DNA from: Desulfuromonadaceae bacterium
GTDB lineage: Bacteria > Desulfobacterota > Desulfuromonadia > Desulfuromonadales > Desulfuromonadaceae
Direction: 5' to 3'
DNA length: 64,000 nt
NCBI GenBank assembly: GCA_016936455.1
Contig: JAFGXV010000003.1
Location: forward strand, 62,001 to 126,000
In this document: positions 44,566-53,031 of the stretch, in pieces
Numbering within the stretch: position 1 is the first letter of the stretch
Layout of the letters: each line of letters opens with the position of its first letter
Translations under genes and position numbers: made by a program
The notes under the pieces: generated by a model
What the model was told of the DNA's origin: nothing
What the model saw: only the letters and a program-made list of their open reading frames with translations
Database searches by the model: none

Positions 44566-44703
44566 CTCGTTAACTCTCCGTTATCTGCCGCCGACCCGTT
44601 TCAAACCCGCTTAAAACAGACACCCATTTCCCGCCAGAAGGAAAACCAGGGGCCGACGATACGTACAACCTGCTGAAAAAGCAAGAGAAATAGTTTTTCG
44701 TTC

Positions 44704-44733
44704 TTGACGTCACTCGGCAGGCCGACGTATATT
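44704..44733 (+). promoter_or_regulatory. Promoter of ArsR-type regulator gene
   Basis: TTGACG (44704-44709), 18-base spacer, TATATT (44728-44733). The following AT-rich stretch (44728-44742) is a plausible ArsR operator, and a TCTGCT/AGCAGA dyad sits at 44757-44769. Confidence 0.6.
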
Positions 44734-44832
44734 TATATATTCAATTTTGAGTTTATTCTGCTGAGCAGATTTTACCCCGTAGAGATAGCCGTTTCGCCTT
44801 TTTATCCGGACACTCCCTAACAGAGGTATTCC

Positions 44833-45138
44833 ATGGAGCCAATTCCATTCGACAAGGACGAGAGCTACGAACGTGAAGCTGAAATTCTGAAAGTTCTCGG
44901 CCATCCCATCCGCTTGAAAATTGTTGCCGGCCTGATTTCTCAGACCTGCAATGTGAAAAAAATCTGGGAATGCCTGCAACTGCCTCAGGCCACGGTATCA
45001 CAACATCTGGCCCTGCTCAAAAACAAGGGGATCATTGAAGGGCGGCGGGAAGGTGTCGAAGTGTACTACCAAGTCACCTCCGACCAGGCACGCCAGATTG
45101 TCACCTCGCTGTTTTCCCTCGGGCCCTGCGAGCACTGA
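44833..45138 (+). CDS. ArsR/SmtB family winged-helix regulator
   Basis: 101 residues: a core ArsR fold with recognition helix QATVSQHLALLKNKG and wing RREGVEVYYQV. Three cysteines stand out: Cys39 and Cys47 around the start of the recognition region (TCNVKKIWEC) and Cys99 at the very end (GPCEH). No CxC metal site of the ArsR type is present. The Cys39/Cys99 spacing recalls SqrR/BigR persulfide sensors, so either metal or redox sensing is possible. It stands alone, convergent with btuD. Confidence 0.9.
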   Translation: MEPIPFDKDESYEREAEILKVLGHPIRLKIVAGLISQTCNVKKIWECLQLPQATVSQHLALLKNKGIIEGRREGVEVYYQVTSDQARQIVTSLFSLGPCEH

Positions 45139-45179
45139 GATCCCCGTACCGGTTCAGAAAATTCAGCTTTCCAGCATCG

Positions 45180-45965
45180 CTACCGGCACTCCAACGGCTG
45201 GGGGAAAATCCTCAACTGCCCGGATGCCGGATGCCGAACGACATCAACCTCTACGCCAAAAGCCTCGCGGAGGACTTCCCGGTTCAGCACCCGATCCGGA
45301 GCATCCAGGGCGATACGGGCGCCATCCGGAGCCAGCAGCAGAATCCGCTGTGAAATTTCGGCTGCGCTGTTCAGATCATGAGAAACCTGAACAATCGTTT
45401 TGCGTTCATCCTGGCACAGTCGCCTGAGCAATGCAGCGATACTGCGCTTGTGCCCCAGATCCAGCTGACTGGTGGCCTCATCCAGCATCAGCACCGGCGC
45501 CTGTTGCGCAAGAGCCCGGGCCAGCAAAACCCGCTGCAGCTCCCCCCCGCTTAATTCACTGCAACAGCGGTCGGCCAGATGGGACGCATCGGTCTGGGCC
45601 AGGGACTCCTCCACAATCTGCCACTCACGGTGAGAAACGCCCGCCAACCCCTTCTGATAGACGTAGCGGCCCATGGCCACCATTTCCCGCACCGGAAAAG
45701 CAAAAGGCTGCGACAGCTGCTGCGGCACCACGGCAACCAGCCGGGCCATATGGTCACGTCCCAGATCGTGCGCGGCCCCACCGGACCAACAGACTTCACC
45801 CTGCTGCGGGCGCAGGCGGCCGCGCAGCAGACGCAGCAAGGTCGACTTGCCGCAGCCGTTGGCCCCCATAATGGTAAGCAGCTCCCCCGGACGGACATCC
45901 AAATCAATCCGCTGCAAAACCCATCGGCGGCCATAGGCAAAGCTCATTTGACGAACAGCAATCAC
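45180..45965 (-). CDS. btuD: Cobalamin ABC transporter ATP-binding protein
   Basis: 261-residue ABC ATPase: Walker A GANGCGKST, Q-loop in VVPQQLSQP, signature LSGGELQRV and Walker B VLMLDEATS. It energises the BtuC permease. Its ATG overlaps the permease stop by 4 bases (45962-45965). Last gene of the riboswitch-controlled operon; family placement is FecCD/BtuD. Confidence 0.93.
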   Translation of the reverse strand: MIAVRQMSFAYGRRWVLQRIDLDVRPGELLTIMGANGCGKSTLLRLLRGRLRPQQGEVCWSGGAAHDLGRDHMARLVAVVPQQLSQPFAFPVREMVAMGRYVYQKGLAGVSHREWQIVEESLAQTDASHLADRCCSELSGGELQRVLLARALAQQAPVLMLDEATSQLDLGHKRSIAALLRRLCQDERKTIVQVSHDLNSAAEISQRILLLAPDGARIALDAPDRVLNREVLREAFGVEVDVVRHPASGQLRIFPQPLECR

Positions 45966-46951
45966 AGCCCCCCCCGATTACGCAGCAGATAGAGAAAAAA
46001 TGGCGCACCGATCAGGGCGGTCACCACGCCGACAGGAATTTCTGCCGGGGAAAAAACGGAGCGCGCCACAGCGTCCGACACAACCAGAAAGGCCGCGCCG
46101 CACAAAGCCGCAGCCGGAATCAGCCGCACATGTGACGGCCCCCACAGCAAACGAACGACATGCGGCACCACCAGTCCGACAAACCCGACCAGTCCGGCCA
46201 GAGAAACGGCCGTCGCCACCAGAAATCCCGCCGCGACAAAAAGTAGCTGCCGGGCCCGGCCGACATCCACCCCCAGATCCGCCGCCACATCCTCCCCTTG
46301 CGTCAGAACATCAAGCAACCGGAAGCGGCTCCAAACCAGCAGAGACGCAATCAGGCTGACCAAGCTCCCCCAGGGCAGCCAGGCGGGTGAAGCACCGGAC
46401 AGGTTCCCGGCGAGCCAGAACACGGCGCTACGCAGGGGATCCGCCGGAATTCGCCACAGCAAAAAAAGCAGCACGGCGGTGGCCAGACTGCCGACCATGA
46501 CGCCGGCCAGAATCAGGGTGTGTGTCGACGCCTGGTGCGCGCGTGCCACCAGGTAGACCAGCCACAGGGCAAACAGGGCGCCGAGAAAACCCGACAAAGG
46601 CAACCACAGCGCCGTCGTCATCCCCAGGCAGATGGCCGTCACCGCGCCGAGGGCCGCGCCACCGGACACACCGAGCAGATAAGGATCAGCCAGGGGATTA
46701 CGCAGAACCGCCTGAAAAACCGCCCCCGAAACCGCCAGCGACGAACCGACCAGCGACGCAAGCAACACCCGGGGCAACCGGATCTGCCACAGCACAGCGC
46801 CCTGCAGGGGATCCGTTTGCGGATCAAGCAGCAGCTGCAGCAACTGAACAGGAGAAAACGACACCGTACCGGTGGCCAAGCCACCATACAGTGCCAGAGT
46901 CAACAGCGTCAGGCACAACCAGAACCAGCTCCTGTGCGTCGACCTATTCAT
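45962..46951 (-). CDS. btuC: Cobalamin ABC transporter permease (FecCD family)
   Basis: 329 residues with about ten hydrophobic segments and the FecCD/BtuC signatures RLPRVLLASLVGSSLAVSGAV (first 20: RLPRVLLASLVGSSLAVSGA), NPLADPYLLGVSGGAALGA and GLVGFVGLVVPHVVRLL. It dimerises to carry corrinoids across the inner membrane. It overlaps btuF by 8 bases and btuD by 4, giving a compact operon. Confidence 0.92.
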   Translation of the reverse strand: MNRSTHRSWFWLCLTLLTLALYGGLATGTVSFSPVQLLQLLLDPQTDPLQGAVLWQIRLPRVLLASLVGSSLAVSGAVFQAVLRNPLADPYLLGVSGGAALGAVTAICLGMTTALWLPLSGFLGALFALWLVYLVARAHQASTHTLILAGVMVGSLATAVLLFLLWRIPADPLRSAVFWLAGNLSGASPAWLPWGSLVSLIASLLVWSRFRLLDVLTQGEDVAADLGVDVGRARQLLFVAAGFLVATAVSLAGLVGFVGLVVPHVVRLLWGPSHVRLIPAAALCGAAFLVVSDAVARSVFSPAEIPVGVVTALIGAPFFLYLLRNRGGL

Positions 46952-47858
46952 CCTCGGCCCTCCAGTCAGAGCCTGCCCGGTCCCGGCACATCAATGCCTC
47001 GCTTAACGCTGCGATACCTTTGAGCAACCGCGGCCCCGGCCGCTGCAGCCAGTCCGCCTCAATGCGCACTACCCGCTGCTGCTTCACCGCCGACAACTGG
47101 GGCCACCCCAGGAAAACCGCCTCCGGATCTGGCGTACCGGGATGCGGTGAGACAATGATCAGAGCAGGATCGGCCTGCAGCACAGCCTCCATATTCCACA
47201 CCGGATACCGCTGCGGCCCTCTCACCACATTCTCACCGCCAGCCCACTGCAGGATTTCACCGATCAGGGTTGCATTCCCCACCACCACCAGTGGCTCCAC
47301 CATCACCGTCAGCAACACGCGGGAACACCCTCTGCCCCCCTTGCCATCAACCAGCATGCGCGCCTTCTCCAGCGCCTCATCCTGATCCCTGGCCAACCGC
47401 TCGCCACGCCCGGCATGGCCCGTCATCTCACCAAGCTGAAGATACATCCGGCGCAGCGACGACAACGAACGCGGGTAGACCACGTAGACCGGGGTCTGAA
47501 GTGCCTCCAGCCTTTCCAGTGCAATCTCACTGGACGTATCAGCCGAAACGATTACCAGATCCGGCTGCAGCAGAGCAATGGCCTCCAGATTGGGCTGATC
47601 ATAGGCGCCAACGGAAACCTTCTCAACCACTTGGGGCGGATAGTTGCAAAAATCCGTGCGCCCAACCAGCTGCGATCCGGCATCCAACGCATAAAGGGTT
47701 TCGGTAACCGCTGGAACGAGGGAAACAATGCGCTGGGGAGGTTGTGGCAATTCCACCTGCCGCCCCAGCGCATCCGTGTACAGAATACAGAACCCCGTGC
47801 CGGGCAGGATCAGCCACCACCCAGTCAGGAGAAAAAAAATGCCTAGGATTCTGCGCAT
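46944..47858 (-). CDS. btuF: Corrinoid-binding periplasmic protein
   Basis: 304 residues with a signal peptide (about 1-24). The fold is the type III binding protein: RIVSLVPAVTETLYALDAG near the start, then PNLEAIALLQPDLVIVS, and GWPQLSAVKQQRVVRI near the end. It delivers B12 to the BtuCD complex. It starts 16 bases after btuB. The ligand assignment rests on the riboswitch and the neighbour BtuB. Confidence 0.92.
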   Translation of the reverse strand: MRRILGIFFLLTGWWLILPGTGFCILYTDALGRQVELPQPPQRIVSLVPAVTETLYALDAGSQLVGRTDFCNYPPQVVEKVSVGAYDQPNLEAIALLQPDLVIVSADTSSEIALERLEALQTPVYVVYPRSLSSLRRMYLQLGEMTGHAGRGERLARDQDEALEKARMLVDGKGGRGCSRVLLTVMVEPLVVVGNATLIGEILQWAGGENVVRGPQRYPVWNMEAVLQADPALIIVSPHPGTPDPEAVFLGWPQLSAVKQQRVVRIEADWLQRPGPRLLKGIAALSEALMCRDRAGSDWRAEDE

Positions 47859-47874
47859 GATCAGCCTTTATGAA

Positions 47875-49836
47875 CTAAAACGTCAATTTCACGCCGGCAT
47901 AGAACGACTGGCCCGGCGTTGCGTAACTCCAGGCTTCCTCGTAATGCTCGTCGAACAGGTTGTCAATCCGGCCATAGAGTCGCGCCCAGTCGTTCAGGTC
48001 GTAATGGACCGCCAGATTAACCAGGAAGTAATCGTCGAGGTCTTCCACCACCTGACCGCTTGCGTCGCGGGCGCTGGTGATAGCCTTGCGTTCATCATAC
48101 CAGAAACCATCGGCATTCAGTGTGACGGCACCGACGACATAACGCAGACCGAGGTGAACCCGGTTGAGGGGGCGGCGCGCAACACGGCTGTCATCGGGCT
48201 CGACCGCATGCGTATAGGTGTAATCAAGGACGACTTCAGCGGAATCCAGTTCCAGACGCGTCGCCACTTCAACGCCCTGGCTGGTGCTTTCGCCATCAAG
48301 CTGGGCATAGCCGCCGGGCCAGGGTGAAGCGGGGATCACTCGCGTACTGTCCCAGTCGATCCGGTCCTCATATTCGGTGTAAAACCAGGTCACCCCGCAC
48401 TGCAGGCGACCGTCGAGCAGTTCCTGATCCACGCCGGCTTCCCAGGAACAGCTTTTTTCCGGATCGAGATCCGTGTCGCCATAAAGGGAGTACAGCTCAA
48501 ACAGCGACGGCGTACGGAATCCCGTCGCGCAGGCCGCACGCAGGGTGGTCCCTGTTGCCGCAAAACGATAGGCGGGTGCCAGACGCCAGCTGGCTTTGCC
48601 GCCAAAACGGTCATGATGATCGTAACGCATGCCCGCAACCACATCGAATCCTGCCAGCCGCCATTGGTCCTGTAGCCACAGGCTGGAGGTTTCTGCATCC
48701 TGTTTCGCGGCGGAACGGCTGTCGGAACTTTCTCGAAAATAGCCAATACCAGCCGTCAGGGTATGAGAGGAGACAATCTGCCAGCTGGTCTGCCAGCTCC
48801 ACTCATCAGTTGTGCCGAGATAATCGTAAAAATCGTTGTCGTCATTATCATAGGCATCACGCTCCTGGCGACTGTATTTGTAATCGAGATCGCTCACGAC
48901 AATCCCATCGGCCAGCACGGAATGCAGATTCAGGCGCCCGAAAAGGCGCTGTGTCTCCAACCTGTTGTCAAGCGATCCCGCCGGATTGGGCTGGTAAGAC
49001 CAGCTGATAAAACTGTAATCAAATCGGTCGCCAGCATAACCGCTGCCCCAGTCATCCAGTTCCATCTGCGCATCAACATAGCGCACCACGGCCGTCAGTG
49101 TGGCCGCCGGGCAGAGCTGGGCCGTCAACTTCGCGCCGATGGTGGTGTTTTCCCAGCCGTCTTCCTCCGAGGTATTGCCGGCATGAGGAATGTCATTGTT
49201 ATCCGCATTGGCCAGCGAGTATCCCCCACTCGTCAGCTGCGATGCCGACAGAGAAAAATCAACGGCAGCGGCGGATCCATCCACCCCGCCATAGACTTTC
49301 CGGGTATTGTAGGTTCCGGCTTCCATCCCGACATGGGTGCGAGTTGCGGCAGCACCGGAACGGGTAATGATATTGATGACACCGGCCGTGGCGTTGCTGC
49401 CATAGAGTACGCTCATTGGCCCCTTCACCACCTCGATACGTTCGACATTGTCCAGGGTGATATTGGAAAAATCAGCTCCACGGTTAATATCCGTCGGATC
49501 GTTTGCCATGACGCCGTCAATCAGCAGCAGCGTATTCTTACTGTCCGCACCACGGATAAAAACCTTGCTTGCCGACCCCATCCCCCCGGTGTTCGAGATC
49601 TCGAGTCCGGGAATGGTTTTCAGCACCTCGCTGACGCTGGTCAGATGACGTGCCTCGATCTGGGCGGCCGTGATGACCGAGACGGACGTTCCGCCAACCT
49701 GATCCAGACTGGTGCTGGTTCGCGTTGCCGTGACAACAACGTCCTCGACCTCCTGCGCAACCGGCATGGCCCCCACCGACTGGGTGGCCAGCAGCAGCGC
49801 CCCCAGAAAAACAGTTCCCACAAACGCTCTTTTCAC
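47875..49836 (-). CDS. btuB: TonB-dependent vitamin B12 receptor
   Basis: 653 residues. Signal peptide (about 1-23), TonB box DVVVTATR, plug domain with VLKTIPGLEISNTGG and VFIRGADSKNTLLLIDG, and a barrel ending SFYAGVKLTF. GTG 49836 is chosen because GGAGG sits 4-5 bases upstream; the longer frame to 49965 runs through the riboswitch expression platform. It is the first gene of btuB-F-C-D. Confidence 0.95.
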   Translation of the reverse strand: MKRAFVGTVFLGALLLATQSVGAMPVAQEVEDVVVTATRTSTSLDQVGGTSVSVITAAQIEARHLTSVSEVLKTIPGLEISNTGGMGSASKVFIRGADSKNTLLLIDGVMANDPTDINRGADFSNITLDNVERIEVVKGPMSVLYGSNATAGVINIITRSGAAATRTHVGMEAGTYNTRKVYGGVDGSAAAVDFSLSASQLTSGGYSLANADNNDIPHAGNTSEEDGWENTTIGAKLTAQLCPAATLTAVVRYVDAQMELDDWGSGYAGDRFDYSFISWSYQPNPAGSLDNRLETQRLFGRLNLHSVLADGIVVSDLDYKYSRQERDAYDNDDNDFYDYLGTTDEWSWQTSWQIVSSHTLTAGIGYFRESSDSRSAAKQDAETSSLWLQDQWRLAGFDVVAGMRYDHHDRFGGKASWRLAPAYRFAATGTTLRAACATGFRTPSLFELYSLYGDTDLDPEKSCSWEAGVDQELLDGRLQCGVTWFYTEYEDRIDWDSTRVIPASPWPGGYAQLDGESTSQGVEVATRLELDSAEVVLDYTYTHAVEPDDSRVARRPLNRVHLGLRYVVGAVTLNADGFWYDERKAITSARDASGQVVEDLDDYFLVNLAVHYDLNDWARLYGRIDNLFDEHYEEAWSYATPGQSFYAGVKLTF

Positions 49837-49867
49837 TTTTGCCTCCGACAGATTGTGCTCGGGGCAT

Positions 49868-49909
49868 AAAAAAACCCCGAACCGATAAAGAAAGAATCGA
49901 TTCGAGGTT
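49868..49909 (-). terminator. Riboswitch expression-platform terminator
   Basis: On the minus-strand RNA, AACCTCGAATCGAT pairs with ATCGGTTCGGGGTT over 14 pairs (two G-U) around a short loop, followed by seven Us. It lies between the riboswitch and btuB, so it is the likely off-state terminator. A separate perfect 10-bp hairpin at 49935-49957 lies between it and the aptamer. Confidence 0.8.
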
Positions 49910-49964
49910 GTCCCGTTGTGACCACAGAATCGCCGTTTCCTTCGCCACGAAGGAAACCAACTCA

Positions 49965-50133
49965 TTCTCAGGCAGGTCTTCTGGCTTCCGGATCATCCGA
50001 TCAATACGCCTTCCCGACGCGTCTGCTTCCCTCGTCAGTGGCCTGTTGTATTGACCGTCCCCGGTTACAGCGGCGGGCCCGCTCCCGATTTGCACGGGAT
50101 TCCCATATTATGCTCACACAGAGCACCTGAAAA
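49965..50133 (-). promoter_or_regulatory. Cobalamin riboswitch aptamer
   Basis: Reading the minus strand, the B12-box element AGCCAGAAGACCTGCC closes the aptamer (49971-49987), with the usual inner landmarks GGGAATCCCGTGCAAATC and GCCGCTGTAACC upstream. TTTTCAGG at the 5' end can pair with CCTGAGAA at the 3' end as P1. Controls btuB-F-C-D by B12 binding. Confidence 0.95.
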
Positions 50134-50141
50134 CAGGGAGC

Positions 50142-50170
50142 ACCTTAAAAAAGCGGCGCCGCTGTGTCAA
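50142..50170 (-). promoter_or_regulatory. btuB operon promoter
   Basis: TTGACA (50170-50165), 17-base spacer with a GCGGCGCCGC palindrome, and TAAGGT (50147-50142). It would start transcription at about 50135, right at the aptamer's 5' end. Confidence 0.7.
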
Positions 50171-50212
50171 GCGAAACTGTCATCCCAGCTCAAACTCTGT
50201 ACGCCAGCAGGA

Positions 50213-51868
50213 TCAGGCCCCGGCCAGCACCCGAATCAGGTGGGGAACCAGCTGCTTCTTGCGCGACAGCACACCTTTGAGCTCGTACAGGCCCTTATCC
50301 AGCTGGGGATAGCCCATGACAAAAACCAAATCATCGCGCGCCGAAACCAGCAGCACGCTGTCTCCAGCAACGATATCGGTCACCAGCAGAGCGGTCATGG
50401 CCAGCTTGCGCTGCTCGCGCAGGCGCGCCAGCTCAAGCGCCAGATCCATCTTGAGTGAAAAAAATTCATGAAAACTCACCACCTCGACCTGCCCTACGCC
50501 AAACTGCGTCGCACCGGACTGAAAGACCTTGAAGTCCGCCGTCACCACCTCAGCAAGGCTGCCGTAAGCACTGATAGCACTGGTGGCCGAGAAGATGCGC
50601 TGGCCGAATTCCTGCGGATCCAGGCCCGATTTTTCTCCCAGCCATACCGCCATCTGCCGGTCGATTTCCGTGGTGGTCGGTGATTTGAGCACCACGGTAT
50701 CCGACAGCAATCCCGCCAGCATCAGCCCGGCAATGGCCGGTTCCGGATCGAGGGACGCCTGCTGGTACAGGGTCGCCACCAGAGTACAGGTGCTGCCAAC
50801 AGGCTGATTGATAAAACGAATCGGCTTTTCGGTCTGCAGACTCCCCAGGCGATGATGATCGATAATCTCGACGATCTCGACCTTCTCCGCCCCGGCCACC
50901 GCCTGGGACAGCTCGTTATGATCGACCAGAATCAGCTTGCGCCGCGGGCGCGTCAACAGGTTGCTTTTGGTCACCACGGAGAGCAGAACGCCATTATCAT
51001 CCAACACCACGGCACCGGGCACCGGACTGTGCATCAGGCTGGCCTGGGCCTGCTCCAGCCGATCCTGCAGCTTCAGACAGAGAAAGTCTTTCTGCGCCAG
51101 CGCGCTCACCGGCGTCGCCAACCGGGTCAGCCAGGTACTGGTTGCAGTGTCGAAGCGGGTGGAAAGGATGGTGACATCATTTTCCCGCCCCAGACGCAAA
51201 ATCTCTTCCGGCACCTCCAGCCCTCCGACCACAACCAGCACCCGCACTCCCTGTTCCACGGCAATGCGCAAGATGTCCAGGCGGTCACCGGCAATCAGCA
51301 CCATGCGCCGCTTGTCCTGCTCGCGAATTTTTTCGACAAAGCTGGGTTCGGACATAGCCGCCACGTAGAGATTCAGCTCTTCGAGTGCCTCCGCCTCCAC
51401 CGCATGCAGAGCTGTCGCCTTCAGACACTGACAGATTGAGGCCGGTGAGGCGTAAACCCGACGCAACTCTTTCTCCTGGCTGGGCACCAGGAAACGCTCC
51501 GAGACCTTCTTCAGAAACAGCATGCCCAGCGGATGCTGCCCCTCATCAACCACGGGCAGAATACGGATATTGTGCAGATGAAACAGCTCCAGCGCCCGCG
51601 CCAGCGGCGCTGTGGCAGGGATGGAAACCGGAGCCTGACGGGAAAGGACATCACGAATGCGCGGAGAGACATCGAGGAGCAATTCCGGCTGAGGAACAGC
51701 CAGTTCATTGAGGATAAACTCGGTCTGGCGGTTGACATTGCCGGCCCGTGCCGGACGGACGCCCTCAAGGCCCTGGCGCTCACGTAACCGGGCATAGGAG
51801 ATGGCGCTACAGATGGAATCCGTGTCCGGATTCATGTGACCAATGACGTAAATTTCTTCCTGAGCCAT
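50213..51868 (-). CDS. Manganese-dependent inorganic pyrophosphatase with CBS/DRTGG insert
   Basis: 551 residues, family II PPase (DHH superfamily) that hydrolyses pyrophosphate using Mn. GHMNPDTDSI (about 9-18) and IDHHRLG (about 340) carry the metal ligands. Between them lie two CBS segments and a DRTGG domain (about 75-300), the form regulated by adenine nucleotides. The C-terminal DHHA2 domain completes the enzyme. ATG 51868 has GGAG 6 bases upstream; the frame extends to 51952. Divergent from the ZntB gene. Confidence 0.92.
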   Translation of the reverse strand: MAQEEIYVIGHMNPDTDSICSAISYARLRERQGLEGVRPARAGNVNRQTEFILNELAVPQPELLLDVSPRIRDVLSRQAPVSIPATAPLARALELFHLHNIRILPVVDEGQHPLGMLFLKKVSERFLVPSQEKELRRVYASPASICQCLKATALHAVEAEALEELNLYVAAMSEPSFVEKIREQDKRRMVLIAGDRLDILRIAVEQGVRVLVVVGGLEVPEEILRLGRENDVTILSTRFDTATSTWLTRLATPVSALAQKDFLCLKLQDRLEQAQASLMHSPVPGAVVLDDNGVLLSVVTKSNLLTRPRRKLILVDHNELSQAVAGAEKVEIVEIIDHHRLGSLQTEKPIRFINQPVGSTCTLVATLYQQASLDPEPAIAGLMLAGLLSDTVVLKSPTTTEIDRQMAVWLGEKSGLDPQEFGQRIFSATSAISAYGSLAEVVTADFKVFQSGATQFGVGQVEVVSFHEFFSLKMDLALELARLREQRKLAMTALLVTDIVAGDSVLLVSARDDLVFVMGYPQLDKGLYELKGVLSRKKQLVPHLIRVLAGA

Positions 51869-52044
51869 GGTGAACTCCTGGGTTAAGTATGCAATCTCAC
51901 AATCGATGCGCTGACAACGGAACGCAACAAGGGAGAAAATGTTCAGCTGCATTCACGCGCCTGATCTGTTATGTTTTCGGCAGCAGAAACCTCTCTCCCC
52001 GATTTGATTGGAGGACGACGCGTTCTCCCTGTACGAGGTATCCC

Positions 52045-53031
52045 GTGGAAACGATCAATACGCCGCCCAGCGGCATTCTGTTTTTTTACCGCCTCGATGG
52101 TCTGGGCGGTGCCGAACGATTGGACGAACAGACGCTCACCCGGCTTGACGCCGGGGCCGCCCCGGTCTGGCTCCACTGCGATTACACCAGTCCCGGCCTG
52201 GCGAACTGGGTTGCCAACTATTTCGGGCTGCCGCCACTGGCCATCCAGGCTCTGTTTGCCGAAGACACCCGGCCGCGCACCATCGTCATCAACGACGGAG
52301 TGCTGGCCACCCTGCGTGGCGTCAACAAGAACCCCGGAGCGGCACCGGAAGAGCTGATCTCCCTACGGATATGGGCAGACAAACGCTGCGTCATCACCGC
52401 GCGGCGCTACCGTTTCCGTTCCACCGAAGAAGTGAAGGAGCAACTACTGCAGGGTACCGGTCCGCGCACCGTTGCCGAGCTGCTGGTTGAGCTCTGCGGC
52501 CGCCTCACCGGCTACCTGAACCAGGGGATCGACGACTTCGAAGAACAGGCCGACCTGCTGGAAGAGCAACCGATGGAGGAGGAAAACCGCGCCCTGCGCG
52601 AAGGGCTGTCGGAGTTGCGCCGCCAGATTGCCCATATCCGCCGCTACGTCTCGCCCCAGCGTGACGCCCTGGCCCAGCTGGCCATGTGCAACCTGCCTTT
52701 TCTCGATGACCAGAGCCGGGCCAAATTCACGGAGATCAACAACCATCTGCAGCGTCACGTCGAAGATCTGGATATCCTCCGCGAGCGCGTCACCATCGTG
52801 CAGGAGGAGCTGCAGGGCCAGCTGGCGGAACAGATGAACATCCGCATGTATGTGCTGAACCTGGTCGCGGCCATTTTCCTGCCGCTGTCGTTTCTCACCG
52901 GCCTGTTCGGTATCAACGTCGGCGGCATCCCCGGCTCCAACAGTCCCGTGGCCTTCTTCCTGTTCTGCGGCACTCTGCTGGTGATCGCCGTCTTACTTAT
53001 CCTGCTGTTTCGCCGCCGCCGCTGGTTTTAG
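52045..53031 (+). CDS. CorA/ZntB family divalent-cation transporter
   Basis: 328 residues. The large N-terminal cytoplasmic domain (about 1-260) ends in a long helix, then two membrane segments. The pore motif between them is GINVGGIPG, which fits ZntB better than the GMN of CorA, so zinc efflux or proton-linked zinc uptake is likely. GTG 52045 with GAGGTATCCC upstream fits better than the open frame from 51889. Its 3' end overlaps the convergent MscS gene by 39 bases. Confidence 0.9.
   Translation: METINTPPSGILFFYRLDGLGGAERLDEQTLTRLDAGAAPVWLHCDYTSPGLANWVANYFGLPPLAIQALFAEDTRPRTIVINDGVLATLRGVNKNPGAAPEELISLRIWADKRCVITARRYRFRSTEEVKEQLLQGTGPRTVAELLVELCGRLTGYLNQGIDDFEEQADLLEEQPMEEENRALREGLSELRRQIAHIRRYVSPQRDALAQLAMCNLPFLDDQSRAKFTEINNHLQRHVEDLDILRERVTIVQEELQGQLAEQMNIRMYVLNLVAAIFLPLSFLTGLFGINVGGIPGSNSPVAFFLFCGTLLVIAVLLILLFRRRRWF

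Noticed and set aside
42467-44676. Two long plus-strand frames (396 and 362 codons)
   Set aside because: Both antisense to the MFS and CaCA genes; composition rich in Gln/His/Arg typical of mirror frames.
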